Positions 46,610 through 56,090 are shown, counted from the first letter of the stretch. The stretch is 64,000 nucleotides of DNA from Streptomyces cucumeris (GCF_024295805.1 NZ_JANCLX010000005.1:186001-250000); one strand, 5' to 3'. Notes: generated by a model from the letters alone, not told the origin. A program made the numbers and translations.

Positions 46610-48780
46610 GGACTCAACTTATCCGACGCCCGCGCGCCGGTCGTGCGCGGGGTGGCCGTGCGCGCGCTGACGTCCGCGGTGCTCCGCGCCCCCGCCGCCG
46701 CGGGTTCCTCCCGTACGGCGCGGGCCAGCTCCGCCATCAGGGCGTGCAGCCGGGGCGAGGCCACCAGCTCCTCCAGCGACACCGGCCGCCCCCGGGCGTC
46801 GGCGATCGGCAGCCGCCAATTGGGGTACTGGTCCCAGGTGCCCGGCAGGTTCTGCGGGCGGCGGTCCCCCACCGCGTCCGGCAGCCACACCCCCACCATC
46901 CGGGCCGGGGTGCGCAGCAGGAAGCGGTGGACGGCCCGGATCGCGGCCTCCTCGTCACCCGGCCCCTCGGGCAGCAGCCCCAGCCGCCCCAGCAGGGCCA
47001 GCCATTCGGCGACCTCGACCGCGTCCGCGGCCCGCTCCTCGGCGAGCGGACGGGCGAGCAGCCCCAGCCGGTGGCGCAGCTCGACGTGGTCGCCGGTGAG
47101 CCGGGCGGCGGTGCTCGGCAGATCGTGAGTGGTGGCGGTGGCCAGACAGTCGGCGCGCCACTCCTCGGGGGCCAGCGGGCGGGCCGTACCGGATCCGTCG
47201 TAGTCGCGCTCGAACCACAGCACCGAGGTGCCCAGCACTCCGCGCCGCGCCAGGGTCTCCCGGACGCCGGGCTCGACCGTGCCCAGGTCCTCCCCTATGA
47301 CGACGGCGTCCGCCCGGTGCGCCTCCAGGGCGAGCACCGCGAGCATGGCTTCGGCGTCGTAGCGGACGTAGGCGCCCTCGGTCGGCTGCCGCCCCTCGGG
47401 GACCCACCACAGCCGGAACAGCCCCATCACATGGTCGATGCGCAGCGCGCCCGCGTGCCGCAGCAGTCCGCGCAGCAGCTCGCGGTAGGGGGCGTAGCCG
47501 GTGGCGGCGAGGGCGTCCGGGCGCCAGGGCGGCAGACCCCAGTCCTGGCCGCGGGAGTTGAACGCGTCCGGCGGCGCCCCGATGGACATCCCGGCGGCGA
47601 AGACGTCCTGCTGGGCCCAGGCGTCGGCACCGGAGGGATGTACGCCGACGGCCAGGTCGTGCACCAGGCCGATGCCCATACCCGCCTCGCGGGCGGCGCG
47701 CTGGGCGGTGGCGAGCTGGGCGTCGGTGAGCCAGGCGAGCCAGCAGTGGAAGTCGGTGCGGTCCAGGTGCTCACCGCGGGCGCGCGCGGTGCCGGCGGAG
47801 CGCGGATCGGACAGTCCGCCGGGCCAGCCGCGCCAGTCGGGGCCGTGGGTCTCGGCGAGCGCGCACCACAGGGCGTGGTCCTCCAGGGCCTGGCCGCGCT
47901 CGGCGAGGAAGTCGCAGTAGGCGGCGCGGCGGCCGGGGCCGAGCGGAACGGTCCGTACCAGCTCCAGGGCCTCGCGCTTGAGCGCCCACACCGCGTCCCG
48001 GTCGATCAGCGCGCCCTCGGATAAGACGGCCCTGCGCAGACCGGCGGCCGACTCCAGCAGCCGGTCGACCCGTTCCCGGGCGGCACCGCGCAGCCGGGCG
48101 TACTCGGGGACGTCCTCGACCCGCAGATGGACCGGGTCGGGGAAGCGGCGCGAGGAGGGGCGGTAGGGCGAGGGGTCGGTGGGGGTGCCGGGCACCGCCG
48201 CGTGCAACGGGTTGAGCTGGACGAAGCCGGTGCCGAGCGCCCGGCCGGACCAGGCGGCGAGGTCGGCGAGGTCACCGAGGTCGCCCATGCCCCAGGAGCG
48301 GGCGGACAGCAGCGAGTAGAGCTGGACGAGGAAGCCGTGGCTGCGCGCCGCGGGGACCGGCATCCGGTCCGGGGCGACGATCAGGGTGGCGCGGGCCCGG
48401 CGGCCGTCGGGCGCCCGCGCGGTCAGGGTGTGGGCGCCGGGCGGCAGCGGGGGCAGCCGCTCGGCGGCCGGGCCGTCCACGGGCCCCCACGTGTGCGGTG
48501 CGCCGTCCTCGGTGCGCACCCGCAGCTCGGTGCCCTCGGGCACGTCCGGCCGGGGTGTGCCACCGGGGCGCACCACCACGCAGGGGGGCAGCAGCCGGTC
48601 GCGCTCACGGCTGGTGTGCCGGGCGAGCGCTTCGGTGACGGATCGGGGGGTCGAGGCGTCCACGCCGAGCGCGGCGAGTACGGCGACGACAGTGTCCTCG
48701 GGCACCTGGACGGTGCGGCCCGGGGCGGGCTCGTAGGAGGTGGCGACACCGTGCAGCTCGGCGAGCCGCGCTCTGCCCAT
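46606..48780 (-). CDS. malQ: 4-alpha-glucanotransferase (GH77, amylomaltase)
   Basis: 724 residues from ATG 48780, which overlaps the stop of the preceding small gene (TGATG). It moves alpha-1,4-glucan segments between maltodextrins in the cytosol. The GH77 catalytic residues are visible: the nucleophile Asp in LRIDHVMGLFRLWW, the acid Glu in VIGEDLGTVE and the third Asp in TTHDLPSTAA. The N-terminal ~170 residues form the extra beta domains of actinobacterial MalQ. It is flanked by two small genes with overlapping stops and starts, so the three form an operon. Confidence 0.95.
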   Translation of the reverse strand: MGRARLAELHGVATSYEPAPGRTVQVPEDTVVAVLAALGVDASTPRSVTEALARHTSRERDRLLPPCVVVRPGGTPRPDVPEGTELRVRTEDGAPHTWGPVDGPAAERLPPLPPGAHTLTARAPDGRRARATLIVAPDRMPVPAARSHGFLVQLYSLLSARSWGMGDLGDLADLAAWSGRALGTGFVQLNPLHAAVPGTPTDPSPYRPSSRRFPDPVHLRVEDVPEYARLRGAARERVDRLLESAAGLRRAVLSEGALIDRDAVWALKREALELVRTVPLGPGRRAAYCDFLAERGQALEDHALWCALAETHGPDWRGWPGGLSDPRSAGTARARGEHLDRTDFHCWLAWLTDAQLATAQRAAREAGMGIGLVHDLAVGVHPSGADAWAQQDVFAAGMSIGAPPDAFNSRGQDWGLPPWRPDALAATGYAPYRELLRGLLRHAGALRIDHVMGLFRLWWVPEGRQPTEGAYVRYDAEAMLAVLALEAHRADAVVIGEDLGTVEPGVRETLARRGVLGTSVLWFERDYDGSGTARPLAPEEWRADCLATATTHDLPSTAARLTGDHVELRHRLGLLARPLAEERAADAVEVAEWLALLGRLGLLPEGPGDEEAAIRAVHRFLLRTPARMVGVWLPDAVGDRRPQNLPGTWDQYPNWRLPIADARGRPVSLEELVASPRLHALMAELARAVREEPAAAGARSTADVSARTATPRTTGARASDKLSP

Positions 48781-49070
48781 CAGAACTCCATCGGCTCCAA
48801 GCCCGCTCCCGCGCCGATGGCGGCGGCGGTCGGCTCGCTGGTCAGGGGAAGTTCGGCGGCGAGCGGCGGCTCGCTGGTCAGGGGCACATTGTCGGCGAGC
48901 GGGGGTTCGCTGGTCAGGGGCGCTTCGGTGGCGCCTCCGGTCCCGAAGCCGTCCAGTCCGCACAGTCCGCAGTCGGGGTCGGAGACTCCGTCGAAGGGAT
49001 CCGTGTCACGGGACGCCTCGGGCACGGGTTTGGACAGGGCGGTGAGCAGAAGCTGAGCTGACGCGGCCAC
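48780..49070 (-). CDS. Small repeat-containing protein coupled to malQ
   Basis: 96 residues from GTG 49070, with GGAGG five bases upstream. It opens VAASAQLLLTALSKPVPEAS. An acidic segment with DPFDGVSDPDCGLCGLDGFG follows, holding a Cys-Gly-Leu-Cys pair. Three PLTSEP units at an exact 12-residue period come next, and the end is GAGLEPMEF. No membrane helix is apparent. The stop overlaps the malQ start by one base, so translation is coupled. I do not recognise its function. A ribosomally made peptide precursor is conceivable from the CGLC and proline repeats but is not supported by any modifying enzyme nearby. Confidence 0.65.
   Translation of the reverse strand: MAASAQLLLTALSKPVPEASRDTDPFDGVSDPDCGLCGLDGFGTGGATEAPLTSEPPLADNVPLTSEPPLAAELPLTSEPTAAAIGAGAGLEPMEF
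48832..48920 (-). repeat. 36-bp tandem repeat inside the small malQ-linked gene
   Basis: The core ctggtcagggg occurs at 48838, 48874 and 48910, exactly 36 bp apart. It encodes PLTSEP in each copy, and flanking bases are partly conserved. Confidence 0.8.
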
Positions 49071-49447
49071 ACGGACCTCCGTGGGGTGTCGGCAGTGGGT
49101 CAACGTCGCGCTTACCCACTCGGGACCGGTACAGACGTAAACAACCCCCCGACGTGCCGTAGCTCACATCCCGTCCGAGCGGCGATTTGTCGGCGACAGG
49201 GGATCGGGGACACAGAGTTTACGAACAGGACCGCCCCTCGTCCGTCAGACTTGCGGGGGCGTGCCCCACGGTGTGTCGCGGGCGGTGCGGCGGCGCGCCC
49301 GGAGGGGGCGTCCCGTACCGGACACGGCATTGGCGACAGTTCGGTCGCCCGCGTTGACACCCTCACCGGCGCGGTGGTGGGCTCATCGCTCACTGGCGGC
49401 ATGCGCGACGTTCGGCGAAGGCCGTCTATCGGATCAGGGAGAAGCCG
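49071..49447. other. Intergenic region before the GH84-like gene
   Basis: 377 bp between divergent genes. A GTTGACA element at about 49354 could be a -35 box for the rightward gene. No hairpin of terminator quality and no recognisable DasR (dre) site was found by eye. No gene is seen. Confidence 0.45.
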
Positions 49448-52400
49448 GTGCAGTTCGGGGGGAAGCGGCCCAGGGTTCCGAGGGCGGCCGGGGCGACGGC
49501 CATGGCGGCCGCGGTCATCGGCGGTCTCCTCGGCGGCGCACCGGCCGCGGGCGCGGCCCCCGTGGACCACGGCGAACCGGCGACCTCCACCCCGGACCGC
49601 GACAGCGACGGCGGGGTGCCCCCGGTCTGGCCGCGCCCCCAGTCGCTGCACGCCCAGGGCGAGGCGGTCCCGGTGGGGGACGAGGCCACCCTCATAGCCG
49701 ACGGCGACGCCGACCCCTACGCACTGGACGCGCTGCGCGCCCTGCTCCACGACGCCGGGGTGCGGACGGTCTACGAGGTCACACCGGGCGGCCACGCCCC
49801 CGGGCGCGGTCTGGTGGTGCACGCCGACGGCCGGGGCGCGCGGTCCGCGCTGCGGGCCCTGCGCGCGCCCGAGCGCGGCGACCTCCCCTCCGGCGGCTAT
49901 CTGCTGGCCACCGGTGCGGTGGACGGACGGCCCACCGCCGCGCTGTCCGGCGTCGGCCCGGACGGGCTCTTCCACGCCGTGCAGACCCTGCGCCAGCTCC
50001 TCACCGAGCGCCGCGGCAAGGACGGGAAGGACGGGAAGGCGTTCGCCGGGGTGACCGTCCGCGACTGGCCGGGCACGGCCGTACGCGGCACCACCGAGGG
50101 CTTCTTCGGCTCCCCCTGGTCCCGGGCCGACCGGCTGGCCCAGCTCGACTTCATGGGCCGTACCAAGCAGAACCGCTTTCTCTACGCACCCGGCGACGAC
50201 CCCTACCGGCAGTCCCGCTGGCGCGACCCCTATCCGGCCGCCCAGCGCGAGGAGTTCCGCGAGCTGGCCACCCGGGCCCGCGCCAACCACGTCACCCTGG
50301 GCTGGGCGGTCTCCCCCGGCCAGCAGATGTGCTTCGCCTCCCCCGACGACGTCAAGGCGCTGCTGCGCAAGGTCGACGCGATGTGGGCGCTGGGGGTGCG
50401 CGCCTTCCAGCTCCAGTTCCAGGACGTCAGCTACAGCGAATGGCACTGCGGCAAGGACTCCGACACCTTCGGCTCGGGCCCGCGGGCGGCCGCGGAGGCA
50501 CAGGCCACGGTGGCCAACGCGGTCGCCCGGCACCTGGCCTCGCGCCACCCGGGTTCCGTGCCGCTCTCGCTGATGCCCACCGAGTACTACCAGGACGGCG
50601 ACACCGCGTTCCGGCGGGCGCTGGCCTCCGGTCTCGACGAGCGCGTCGAGGTGGCCTGGACCGGGGTCGGGGTGGTGCCGGAGACCATCACCGGCGGTCA
50701 ACTGGCCGGGGCCCGGTCGGCGTTCGGCCACCGGCTGATGACCATGGACAACTACCCGGTCAACGACTACGCGCAGGACCGCGTCTTCCTCGGTCCGTAC
50801 ACCGGCCGGGACCCGGCGGTGGCCGCCCGGTCCGCGGGGCTGCTGGCCAACGCCATGGAGCAGCCGACCGCCTCCCGGATCCCGCTGTTCACCGCGGCGG
50901 ACTTCGCCTGGAACCCGCGCGGCTACCGCCCCGCGGAGTCCTGGGGCGCGGCCATCGACGATCTGGCCGGACCGGACGCGAAGAGCCGCGCCGCACTGCG
51001 CGCCTTCGCCGGGAACGACGCCTCCTCGGTGCTCGGCGGCCAGGAGTCGGCCTATCTGCGCCCGTTGATCTCGGCGTTCTGGTCGGCGCTCGGCGACACC
51101 GACGCGGCACGGCTGGAGCGGGCCTCGGACCGGCTGCGCGACGCCTTCCGCACCATGCGCGACGCCCCCGAGCGGCTGGCGGGAAAGCTGGGCGAGGACG
51201 TCCGCCCCTGGCTGGACCAGCTCGGGCGGTACGGCGACGCCGGGGTGCGCGCCGTGGACATGCTCACCGCCCAGGCACGCGGCGACGGCGGGGCGGCCTG
51301 GCAGGACCGGCGGGCGCTGGACGGGCTGCGCGAGAAGATCGCGGACAGCCGGGTGACGGTGGGCAAGGGCGTTCTGGACCCCTTCCTGACCAAGGCCGTC
51401 ACCCGCGCGGACGCCTGGCTGGGCCTGGACCGGGCCGGTGCGCGGGGGCTGCGCGCCTCCGGTGGCGACCGCGCGGCGGCCGACGGCAAGGTGACCACCG
51501 CGGTGCGGGCCCCGGGCCGTCCGGTGACCGTGCGCTTCGACCGCACCCGCCCCCTGGCCTCCGTCTCCGCGCTCACCACCCCGGTGACGGGCCGCTCACC
51601 GGGCACGGTCGAGGCCCATGTCCCGGGCGAGGGCTGGCGGAAGCTGGGCGCGCTGTCCCGCGGCGGCGCCACCCAGGTCGCGGGCAAAGGCGTCCGGGCG
51701 GACGCGCTCCGGCTGACCTGGGCGGAGGGCACCACCGCCCCGGACGTCCACGAGCTCACCCCCTGGTTCGCCGACACCCCGGCGGTGAAGCTGGGGCTGT
51801 CCCACACGGTGGCGGACGCGGAGATCGGCGGCCGGTCCACGGTGGTCCACGCCGAGCTCACCTCGCAGCGCCCCGGTGACGTCAGCGGTGATCTCACCCT
51901 CCGGCCCCCACGCGGGATCACCGTCCGGGCGCCCGAGGGGGTGACGGCACAGCGCGGCGGTACGGCCACGGCCCGGCTGGAGATATCCGTCGCCAAGGGC
52001 ACCAAGGCGGGCAGCTACACCGTGCCGGTCCGGTTCGGCTCGCAGCAGCGGACGCTGACCGTACGAGCCTTCCCGCGCACCGGCGGCCCGGACCTGGCCC
52101 GTGCGGACGGCACCAAGGCGTCCTCCTCGGCCGATGAGACCCCTGACTTCCCGGCCTCCGCCGCCGTGGACGGCAAGGCGGACACCCGCTGGTCCTCCCC
52201 GGCGGAGGACGGCGCCTGGCTCCAGCTGGAGCTGGCCCGTCCGACCCGGCTGGGGCGGCTCGAACTGCGCTGGCAGGACGCCTACGCCGCGCGCTACCGG
52301 ATCCAGGTCTCCAAGGACGGGCGCACCTGGCGTACGGCGGCCGCGGTGGATCACGGCAAGGGGGGACGGGAGGCGGTCCGGATGGACGCCCCGGACACCC

Positions 52401-52498
52401 GGTTCATCCGGATCCAGGGCGTGGAGCGGGCGACCCGCTTCGGCTACTCGCTCTGGTCGGTGTCGGCCTACGCCGTGCACGACCGCCGGGAGCGGTGA
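49448..52498 (+). CDS. Secreted GH84-like beta-N-acetylhexosaminidase with C-terminal carbohydrate-binding module
   Basis: 1016 residues from GTG 49448 (GGGAGAAG upstream). Signal peptide ending near GAAPAAGAAP, then a GH20b-like N-domain (WPRPQSLHAQGEAVPV to FHAVQTLRQLL). The GH84 barrel follows, opening RGTTEGFFGSPWSRADRLAQ and containing LMTMDNYPVNDYAQ. A helical region, an NPCBM-associated NEW3-like domain (near residues 790-880) and a C-terminal F5/8-type module (ARADGTKASSSADETPDFP to SAYAVHD) follow. GH84 enzymes cut beta-N-acetylglucosaminides, and this one should act outside the cell. The first of the two catalytic aspartates appears replaced by Gln (FQLQFQDVSY). Confidence 0.88.
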   Translation: MQFGGKRPRVPRAAGATAMAAAVIGGLLGGAPAAGAAPVDHGEPATSTPDRDSDGGVPPVWPRPQSLHAQGEAVPVGDEATLIADGDADPYALDALRALLHDAGVRTVYEVTPGGHAPGRGLVVHADGRGARSALRALRAPERGDLPSGGYLLATGAVDGRPTAALSGVGPDGLFHAVQTLRQLLTERRGKDGKDGKAFAGVTVRDWPGTAVRGTTEGFFGSPWSRADRLAQLDFMGRTKQNRFLYAPGDDPYRQSRWRDPYPAAQREEFRELATRARANHVTLGWAVSPGQQMCFASPDDVKALLRKVDAMWALGVRAFQLQFQDVSYSEWHCGKDSDTFGSGPRAAAEAQATVANAVARHLASRHPGSVPLSLMPTEYYQDGDTAFRRALASGLDERVEVAWTGVGVVPETITGGQLAGARSAFGHRLMTMDNYPVNDYAQDRVFLGPYTGRDPAVAARSAGLLANAMEQPTASRIPLFTAADFAWNPRGYRPAESWGAAIDDLAGPDAKSRAALRAFAGNDASSVLGGQESAYLRPLISAFWSALGDTDAARLERASDRLRDAFRTMRDAPERLAGKLGEDVRPWLDQLGRYGDAGVRAVDMLTAQARGDGGAAWQDRRALDGLREKIADSRVTVGKGVLDPFLTKAVTRADAWLGLDRAGARGLRASGGDRAAADGKVTTAVRAPGRPVTVRFDRTRPLASVSALTTPVTGRSPGTVEAHVPGEGWRKLGALSRGGATQVAGKGVRADALRLTWAEGTTAPDVHELTPWFADTPAVKLGLSHTVADAEIGGRSTVVHAELTSQRPGDVSGDLTLRPPRGITVRAPEGVTAQRGGTATARLEISVAKGTKAGSYTVPVRFGSQQRTLTVRAFPRTGGPDLARADGTKASSSADETPDFPASAAVDGKADTRWSSPAEDGAWLQLELARPTRLGRLELRWQDAYAARYRIQVSKDGRTWRTAAAVDHGKGGREAVRMDAPDTRFIRIQGVERATRFGYSLWSVSAYAVHDRRER

Positions 52499-52525
52499 CC
52501 CGCGAAGAGACTCGCGGACGGCCGG

Positions 52526-52554
52526 CTGCCCGCCGCGGAGCCCGCGGCGGGCAG
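52526..52554. terminator. Bidirectional terminator
   Basis: A perfect 12-bp stem (ctgcccgccgcg and complement) with loop gagcc, between the converging GH84-like and HNH genes. Confidence 0.85.
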
Positions 52555-52573
52555 ACATGACGATGGCCCGGTC

Positions 52574-53110
52574 TCAGGCTGATTTGCCGTCGATCCGGGC
52601 CATGGCGTCTTCCGCGCCGTATGCCTGCAGGTATGGCAGCCAGCGCGGGTCCCTATGCCCGGTGCCGATGATGCGCCAGGCCAGCCCGGACGGTGGCGCG
52701 GGCTGATGGCGCAGCCGCCAGCCGATCTCGGCGACATGGCGGTCGGCCTTGACGTGATTGCAGCGGCGGCAGGCGGCGACCACGTTCTCCCAGGTGTGCT
52801 GGCCGCCCCGGCTGCGCGGAATGACGTGATCGACGCTGGTGGCGATACCACCGCAGTAGGCGCACCTGCCGCCGTCACGGGCGAACAGGGCACGGCGGGT
52901 GAGCGGGACGGGGCCGCGAAAGGGCACCCTCACAAAGCGCTTCAGCCGGACGACGCTGGGAGCGGGTATGACCCGGGTCGCGCTGTGCATCAGGGCGCCT
53001 GAGTCCTCGAGGCTGACGGCCTTGTCGTTGAGGACGAGAATGAGCGCGCGGCGGAGCGGTACGACGCCGAGCGGCTCGTACGACGCGTTGAGGACCAGGA
53101 CATGCGGCAC
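52574..53110 (-). CDS. HNH endonuclease
   Basis: 178 residues. The N-terminal half (MPHVLVLNASYEPLGVVPLR) is the domain seen in chromosomal actinobacterial HNH proteins. The nuclease core is CAYCGGIATSVDHVIPRSRG followed by W-x-N-VVAACRRCNHVKAD. It holds the His-Asn-His metal site and two CxxC pairs that bind a structural zinc. Probably a housekeeping protein of unknown role in DNA processing rather than a restriction enzyme, since no methylase is adjacent. GGAGG lies about five bases before the ATG. Confidence 0.9.
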   Translation of the reverse strand: MPHVLVLNASYEPLGVVPLRRALILVLNDKAVSLEDSGALMHSATRVIPAPSVVRLKRFVRVPFRGPVPLTRRALFARDGGRCAYCGGIATSVDHVIPRSRGGQHTWENVVAACRRCNHVKADRHVAEIGWRLRHQPAPPSGLAWRIIGTGHRDPRWLPYLQAYGAEDAMARIDGKSA

Positions 53111-53505
53111 GGATGCCTCCTTGTACGCCGGCGGCGCGTGGCTCGCGCCGGGACGATCTCCCCCAGTTTCCCCTGAACCCTGGCCGGAACGCCACTATCA
53201 CCGGGTTAACGGTTGAGAGGCATTTCCGCGTCCGCACCGCACACCGTTCGCACACTGCGCCGCCATCGGGCGGGAGTGGCAAGAATCACGGGTTCCGGGG
53301 ACCGTGCCGCGGCCGTCCCCGCCGGGTGGCGGAATCCGGGGGAAACGGGGAGCTGAGGCCGGTTCCGTCCGCTCATGAGCGCCCCCTGGACGCGCTCGCG
53401 CGCTCTCGAACAGAGGAACGGCACCTTCCTGCGCCCGGCTACTGTGTGAGGGGTTGCGCGCGCGGGTGAATCGTGCGGGCATGTCGCACACGAAGGGTTT
53501 CTGCT
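53111..53505. other. Intergenic region between HNH and mscS genes
   Basis: 395 bp with divergent promoters at its ends. I see no gene, tRNA or strong hairpin; a weak stem (ggggac ... gtcccc) occurs near 53297-53320. Confidence 0.5.
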
Positions 53506-54588
53506 GTGTTCTGGTCCGCTGCTCTGGCCGCTGACTCGACGCCTCGTCCGACGACCATCGACGACGCACAGGAGAGCGCCACCAACGCCGCGGGGTGGGT
53601 CGAGGAGAACTGGTCCACCTGGCTCAGCGTCGGACTGCGCATCGCCCTGATCCTGGTGATCGCGTTCGTGGCCCGCTCCCTCGTCCGGCGTGCCATCACC
53701 AAGCTGATAGACCGGATGAACCGCACCGTCCAGGCGGTCGACGGCACCGCACTCGGCGGACTGCTGGTCAATGTGGAGCGGCGGCGGCAGCGGTCCGCGG
53801 CGATCGGCTCGGTGCTGCGCTCGGTCGCCTCGTTCATGATCATGGGCTCCGCCGGGCTGATGATCCTCTCCGCCTTGAAGATCAATCTCGCACCGCTGCT
53901 CGCCAGCGCCGGTGTGGCCGGTGTGGCGATCGGTTTCGGCGCCCGCAACCTGGTCACCGACTTTCTCTCCGGGGTCTTCATGATCCTGGAGGACCAGTAC
54001 GGCGTGGGCGACTCCATCGACGCCGGGGTCGCCTCCGGTGAGGTGATCGAGGTCGGGCTGCGCGTCACCAAGCTGCGCGGTGACAACGGCGAGATCTGGT
54101 ACGTGCGCAACGGCGAGGTGAAGCGGATCGGCAACCTCAGCCAGGGCTGGGCGACCGCGAACGTCGACGTCCAGGTGCGGGCCGACGAGAACCTGGACCG
54201 GGTCCGCGAGGTGATCACCCAGGTCGGCGTGGACATGGCCAAGGAGGAGCCCTGGAACGAGCGGCTCTGGGAGCCGGTCGAGGTGCTGGGTCTGGACGCG
54301 GTCTATCTGGACTCCATGGTGGTGCGGGTCTCGGCGCGCACCATGCCGGGCAAGTCGCTGGGCGTCGAGCGCGAACTGCGCTGGCGGATCAAGAAGGCGC
54401 TGGAGGAGGCGGGGATCCCGCTGGTGGGCCGCCCCCCGGAGGCCGCGCTGGACGCGGCGTCCGCCGACACCTCGGCGGGTGTGAACGCACCCTCGGTCCT
54501 GGGCAACCCCGACTCCCCGCAGTCCCAGGCGGCCAGCGCGATTCCGCCGCCCGCCCCGGCGGCCGTCCCGCCGCCCGTTCAGAAGTGA
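53506..54588 (+). CDS. Small-conductance mechanosensitive channel, MscS family
   Basis: 360 residues if started at GTG 53506 (VFWSAALAADSTP), with AAGGG upstream; a GTG at 53473 is less likely. Three membrane helices (about 38-60, 100-122 and 125-150) end in the pore-lining helix with ASAGVAGVAIGFGARNLVTDFLSG, the Gly/Ala-packed MscS signature. The beta domain FMILEDQYGVGDSI and alpha-beta C-domain follow, plus a Pro/Ala-rich tail (about 310-360). It releases solutes on hypo-osmotic shock. Single gene, closed by a hairpin. Confidence 0.93.
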   Translation: MFWSAALAADSTPRPTTIDDAQESATNAAGWVEENWSTWLSVGLRIALILVIAFVARSLVRRAITKLIDRMNRTVQAVDGTALGGLLVNVERRRQRSAAIGSVLRSVASFMIMGSAGLMILSALKINLAPLLASAGVAGVAIGFGARNLVTDFLSGVFMILEDQYGVGDSIDAGVASGEVIEVGLRVTKLRGDNGEIWYVRNGEVKRIGNLSQGWATANVDVQVRADENLDRVREVITQVGVDMAKEEPWNERLWEPVEVLGLDAVYLDSMVVRVSARTMPGKSLGVERELRWRIKKALEEAGIPLVGRPPEAALDAASADTSAGVNAPSVLGNPDSPQSQAASAIPPPAPAAVPPPVQK

Positions 54589-54620
54589 CGCGGCGGGCCT
54601 GTGCCCGCCCGGTACGACGA

Positions 54621-54654
54621 CGCTCCCGCCCCCGCTGAAGGGGACGGGGGCGTC
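54621..54654 (+). terminator. mscS terminator
   Basis: A 14-bp stem with two mismatches (acgctcccgccccc against ggggacgggggcgt) and a 6-base loop, 33 bases past the stop. Confidence 0.65.
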
Positions 54655-54730
54655 TCTCGTTTCCGGGACACGGCGGCCCCGGCCCGCCGCCCCCGTTGAC
54701 GCCACGGGGTGCGGCGCCTACGTTCATCGA

Positions 54731-54745
54731 TAGGAAAGTTTCCTA
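54731..54745. promoter_or_regulatory. ROK-regulator operator palindrome
   Basis: TAGGAAAGTTTCCTA is a perfect 15-bp palindrome 49 bp before the regulator start. The GAAAGTTTC core is what I recall for ROK repressors of chitosan and chito-oligosaccharide genes in Streptomyces (CsnR). Autoregulation is likely. Confidence 0.75.
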
Positions 54746-54793
54746 ACAGAGCGACGCGACCCTCCGCGCCGCGCGGAACTGGGGCACACCGCC

Positions 54794-56014
54794 ATGGCCG
54801 CACCGCCCGGCAGCACACCCGGTACCCCGCGCGTGCTGCGCGCCATGAACGACCGGGCCGCGCTGGAGCTGCTGGCCGCGCACGGACCGCTCACCCGCAC
54901 CCGGCTCGGGGAGCTGACCGGGCTGTCCAAGCCCACCGCCTCCCAGCTGCTCGCCCGGCTGGAGTCCGCCGGTCTGGTCCGGACGACCGGCAATGTGACC
55001 GGACGGCCGGGCCCCAGCGCCCGGCTGTACGAGATCGATCCGGCCGCCGCCCATGTCGCCGCGGTCGCCGTGGACCGGACGGGCATCACCGCCGCCGTCG
55101 CCGACATCACCGGCCGGACCGTCGGCGAGCACCGGGTGGCCGCCCCCGCGGGGGACCCGGCGCTCCGTACCCGTACCGCCGGGCTGGTGACCGAGGCCGT
55201 GCACGGGGCGCTGGCCGCCGCCGGGCTGGCGCCCGGTGCGGTGTGCTCCACCGTGATCGGCACCCCCGGCGCCCTCGACCCGCGCACCGGCACCCTGCGC
55301 TACGCACCCCATCTGCCCGGCTGGCAGTCCCGCACCCTGCGGGAGGACCTGGCCGGGGCCCTGGGCTCCCCGGTCGTCATCGAGAACGACGTCAATCTCG
55401 CGGCCGTCGCCGAACAACACCACGGCACCGCCCAGGACTTCGACGACTTCGTGCTGGTCTGGGCCGACGAGGGGGTCGGCGCGGCCATCGTGCTCGGCGG
55501 CACCCCGCTGCGCGGGGCCACCGGCGGGGCCGGGGAGATCGGCTATATGCCGCTGCCGGGGGCGCCGCTCGCCCGCGGCGGCCAGGACGACGCCGCCCGG
55601 CCGGACGCGGGCGGGGGGTTCCAGCAGCTCGTCGGCTCACCCGCCGTGCTGCGGCTGGCACAGGAGCACGGCATCGAGGCGCCCACCGCGGCGAAGGCGC
55701 TGGCCGCGGTGGCACACACACCCGGCGCGGGCGACGCGGTCCTCACCGAACTGGCGGGCCGGCTGGCCACCGGGCTCGCCTCCGTCATCGCGGTGGTCGA
55801 CCCCGAACTGGTCGTCCTGTCCGGCGGGATCGCGCAGGCCGGAGGGGAGCGCCTGCGGGAGCTGGTGGAGGCCGCGCTGACCGGACTGGCGCTGCCCCGG
55901 CCGGAGATACGGATCAGCGCGCTCGACGGCGATCCGATCCTCCTCGGCGCCCTGCGCCAGGCCCTGACCGACGCCCGCCGCACGGTGTTCGACACCGCCC
56001 GCTTCGACGTCTGA
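54794..56014 (+). CDS. ROK family transcriptional repressor (CsnR-like)
   Basis: 406 residues. The winged-helix N-domain has LTRTRLGELTGLSKPTASQLLARLE at about 33-57. The ROK kinase-like effector domain has VIENDVNLAAVAEQHHG and GATGGAGEIGYMPLPG. The cysteine-rich zinc motif usual in ROK kinases (CGQRGCWE) is replaced by a gap, so it should bind sugar without kinase activity. It controls the GH4 and kinase genes 76 bp downstream and probably itself through the palindrome at 54731. The relationship to S. lividans CsnR is from memory. Confidence 0.92.
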   Translation: MAAPPGSTPGTPRVLRAMNDRAALELLAAHGPLTRTRLGELTGLSKPTASQLLARLESAGLVRTTGNVTGRPGPSARLYEIDPAAAHVAAVAVDRTGITAAVADITGRTVGEHRVAAPAGDPALRTRTAGLVTEAVHGALAAAGLAPGAVCSTVIGTPGALDPRTGTLRYAPHLPGWQSRTLREDLAGALGSPVVIENDVNLAAVAEQHHGTAQDFDDFVLVWADEGVGAAIVLGGTPLRGATGGAGEIGYMPLPGAPLARGGQDDAARPDAGGGFQQLVGSPAVLRLAQEHGIEAPTAAKALAAVAHTPGAGDAVLTELAGRLATGLASVIAVVDPELVVLSGGIAQAGGERLRELVEAALTGLALPRPEIRISALDGDPILLGALRQALTDARRTVFDTARFDV

Positions 56015-56090
56015 ACCTCCCCGTCCCCGTCATCTTCTTCGTCGCCCGGAAAGCCTTCGCCGAAGGCGCCACACGGACAGGAGTCAAGGG

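Noticed and set aside
49071..49447. DasR (dre) operator before the GH84-like gene
   Set aside because: No sequence close to ACTGGTCTAGACCACT was found in the spacer by eye.
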